From assembly GCA_001830475.1 (NCBI GenBank), contig MIAC01000102.1, positions 470 through 7,486 of the forward strand: DNA of 7,017 nt. The letters are read 5' to 3'. This stretch comes from Rhodospirillales bacterium RIFCSPLOWO2_12_FULL_67_15 (lineage in GTDB: Bacteria; Pseudomonadota; Alphaproteobacteria; Rhodospirillales; 2-12-FULL-67-15). Below, piece after piece: positions 6,341 to 7,017 of this stretch (positions are counted from its first letter, which is position 1; each line of letters opens with the position of its first letter). The notes below the pieces were generated by a model. The model was not told the origin of the DNA. It did not search any database and saw only the letters and a list, made by a program, of their open reading frames with translations. The position numbers were made by a program, and so were the translations under genes.

Positions 6341-6358
6341 CCCGCACGATCGTGCGGG
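6341..6358. repeat. Perfect 18-bp palindrome between two genes
   Basis: CCCGCACGATCGTGCGGG is an exact inverted repeat starting on the base after the TAA of the secreted-protein gene and ending 22 nt before hisZ. As RNA it would form a 7-bp stem with a GATC loop. No T-run follows (next bases AGACGGGCGG), so a simple intrinsic terminator is unlikely. It could be an operator for a dimeric regulator, a processing hairpin, or a rho-dependent end. Confidence 0.6.
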
Positions 6359-6380
6359 AGACGGGCGGGCTGGTTTCTTC

Positions 6381-7017
6381 ATGACCGAAATCGCGGATAA
6401 GGGCCTGTTGCCGGCCGGCTTGCGGGACGTGCTCCCACCCGACGCGGCTTTCGAGGCCTACATCGTCGGCCGTCTCGTCGCCCTCTTCGCCTCCCACGGT
6501 TTCGAGCGGGTCAAGCCGCCGCTCCTCGAATTCGAGGAAACCCTGCTCGGCGGCAACGGCGCGGCCGTGAGCGGTCAGACCTTCCGCCTGATGGATCCGG
6601 TTTCGCACCGGATGGTGGCGTTGCGCCCGGACATGACGCTTCAGGTCGCCCGGATCGCGGCAACGCGGCTCAGGCGTCGGCCGCGGCCATTGCGCCTCTG
6701 CTACGCCGGACAAGTGCTCAGGGTGAAGGGCACACAGCTCCGCTCCGAACGGCAGTTCGGCCAAGTTGGAGCGGAACTGATCGGTGCCACGTCCGCCGCG
6801 GCGGACGCAGAGATCATCTTGTTGGGTATCGAAGCGCTCGCCCTGGTGGGCGTGCGCCAGCTCAGCGTGGACATCGGCATGCCCACCCTGGTGCCGGCCC
6901 TGCTCGCGGATCGCAATCTGGATCCGGTCCTGCTCGGCCGGTTGAGGCTCGCGCTCGATCGCAAGGATGTCGCCGCCGTCGCCGCGCTTGGGCCCGCGCT
7001 CGGCGCCGCCCCCGGCA
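6381..7017 (+). CDS. hisZ: ATP phosphoribosyltransferase regulatory subunit HisZ (3' partial)
   Basis: HisZ is a histidyl-tRNA synthetase-like protein without aminoacylation activity. It joins the short form of HisG to make the active ATP phosphoribosyltransferase, the first step of histidine synthesis, and takes part in feedback inhibition by histidine. The visible 212 residues begin MTEIADKGLLPAGLRDVLPPDA, typical of alphaproteobacterial HisZ. They include the class II synthetase-like segments FRLMDPVSHRMVALRPDMT (68-86) and RSERQFGQVGAELIG (121-135). The second segment lies where HisRS has its motif 2 continuation. No stop occurs before the window end, so the C-terminal half is missing. 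The ATG has only a poor ribosome binding site (GGGCGGG about 11 nt away), although N-terminal conservation supports this start. The palindrome just upstream may influence expression. Confidence 0.92.
   Translation, partial: MTEIADKGLLPAGLRDVLPPDAAFEAYIVGRLVALFASHGFERVKPPLLEFEETLLGGNGAAVSGQTFRLMDPVSHRMVALRPDMTLQVARIAATRLRRRPRPLRLCYAGQVLRVKGTQLRSERQFGQVGAELIGATSAAADAEIILLGIEALALVGVRQLSVDIGMPTLVPALLADRNLDPVLLGRLRLALDRKDVAAVAALGPALGAAPG

Overview
The window looks like chromosomal DNA from a GC-rich alphaproteobacterium, probably Rhodospirillales-like. The evidence is the divK-pleD pair, a short cysteine-free ribosomal protein L33, a hisZ gene (found in lineages that use the short HisG), and strong G/C third-position bias that throws long shadow frames on the opposite strand. 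The lineage is inferred from gene content; no phylogeny was done. I saw no mobile element, tRNA, rRNA or CRISPR. Most of the window reads as core genome.

Layout, left to right. (1) Positions 1-1314 (+) hold the 3' part of an S41 C-terminal processing protease with an intact Ser/Lys dyad; its 5' end lies outside the window. (2) rpmG (L33, 55 aa, 1389-1556, +) follows, with its own likely sigma-70 promoter. (3) Converging on rpmG from the other side, only 16 nt away, is a minus-strand cluster with the order crp/fnr-type regulator - divK - pleD. The gaps are 9 and 26 nt, so it is probably one transcript. (4) A 267-nt divergent intergenic region (4098-4364) contains GC-rich inverted repeats and an attenuator-like arrangement. 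(5) A family 2 glycosyltransferase with two C-terminal membrane helices follows (4365-5363, +). (6) A 302-nt gap contains a TTGACA-type promoter candidate and a possible small ORF that ends in a GTGA overlap with the next gene. (7) That next gene encodes a secreted protein of unknown function (5666-6340, +). (8) A perfect 18-bp palindrome sits directly after its stop codon, followed by the start of hisZ (6381 to the window end, +, truncated).

The best-supported functional unit is the crp-divK-pleD cluster. DivK is a single-domain receiver that in Caulobacter controls cell polarity and the cell cycle. PleD is a receiver-controlled diguanylate cyclase with an intact I-site. A cyclic-nucleotide-binding transcription factor in the same transcript would place a cNMP sensor next to c-di-GMP output. 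The remaining genes (protease, L33, glycosyltransferase, secreted protein, HisZ) show no evident shared pathway. I do not see a clear novel defence or mobile system. The most novel-looking features are small non-coding structures: the glycosyltransferase leader, the palindrome before hisZ, and the palindromic tail of the protease gene.
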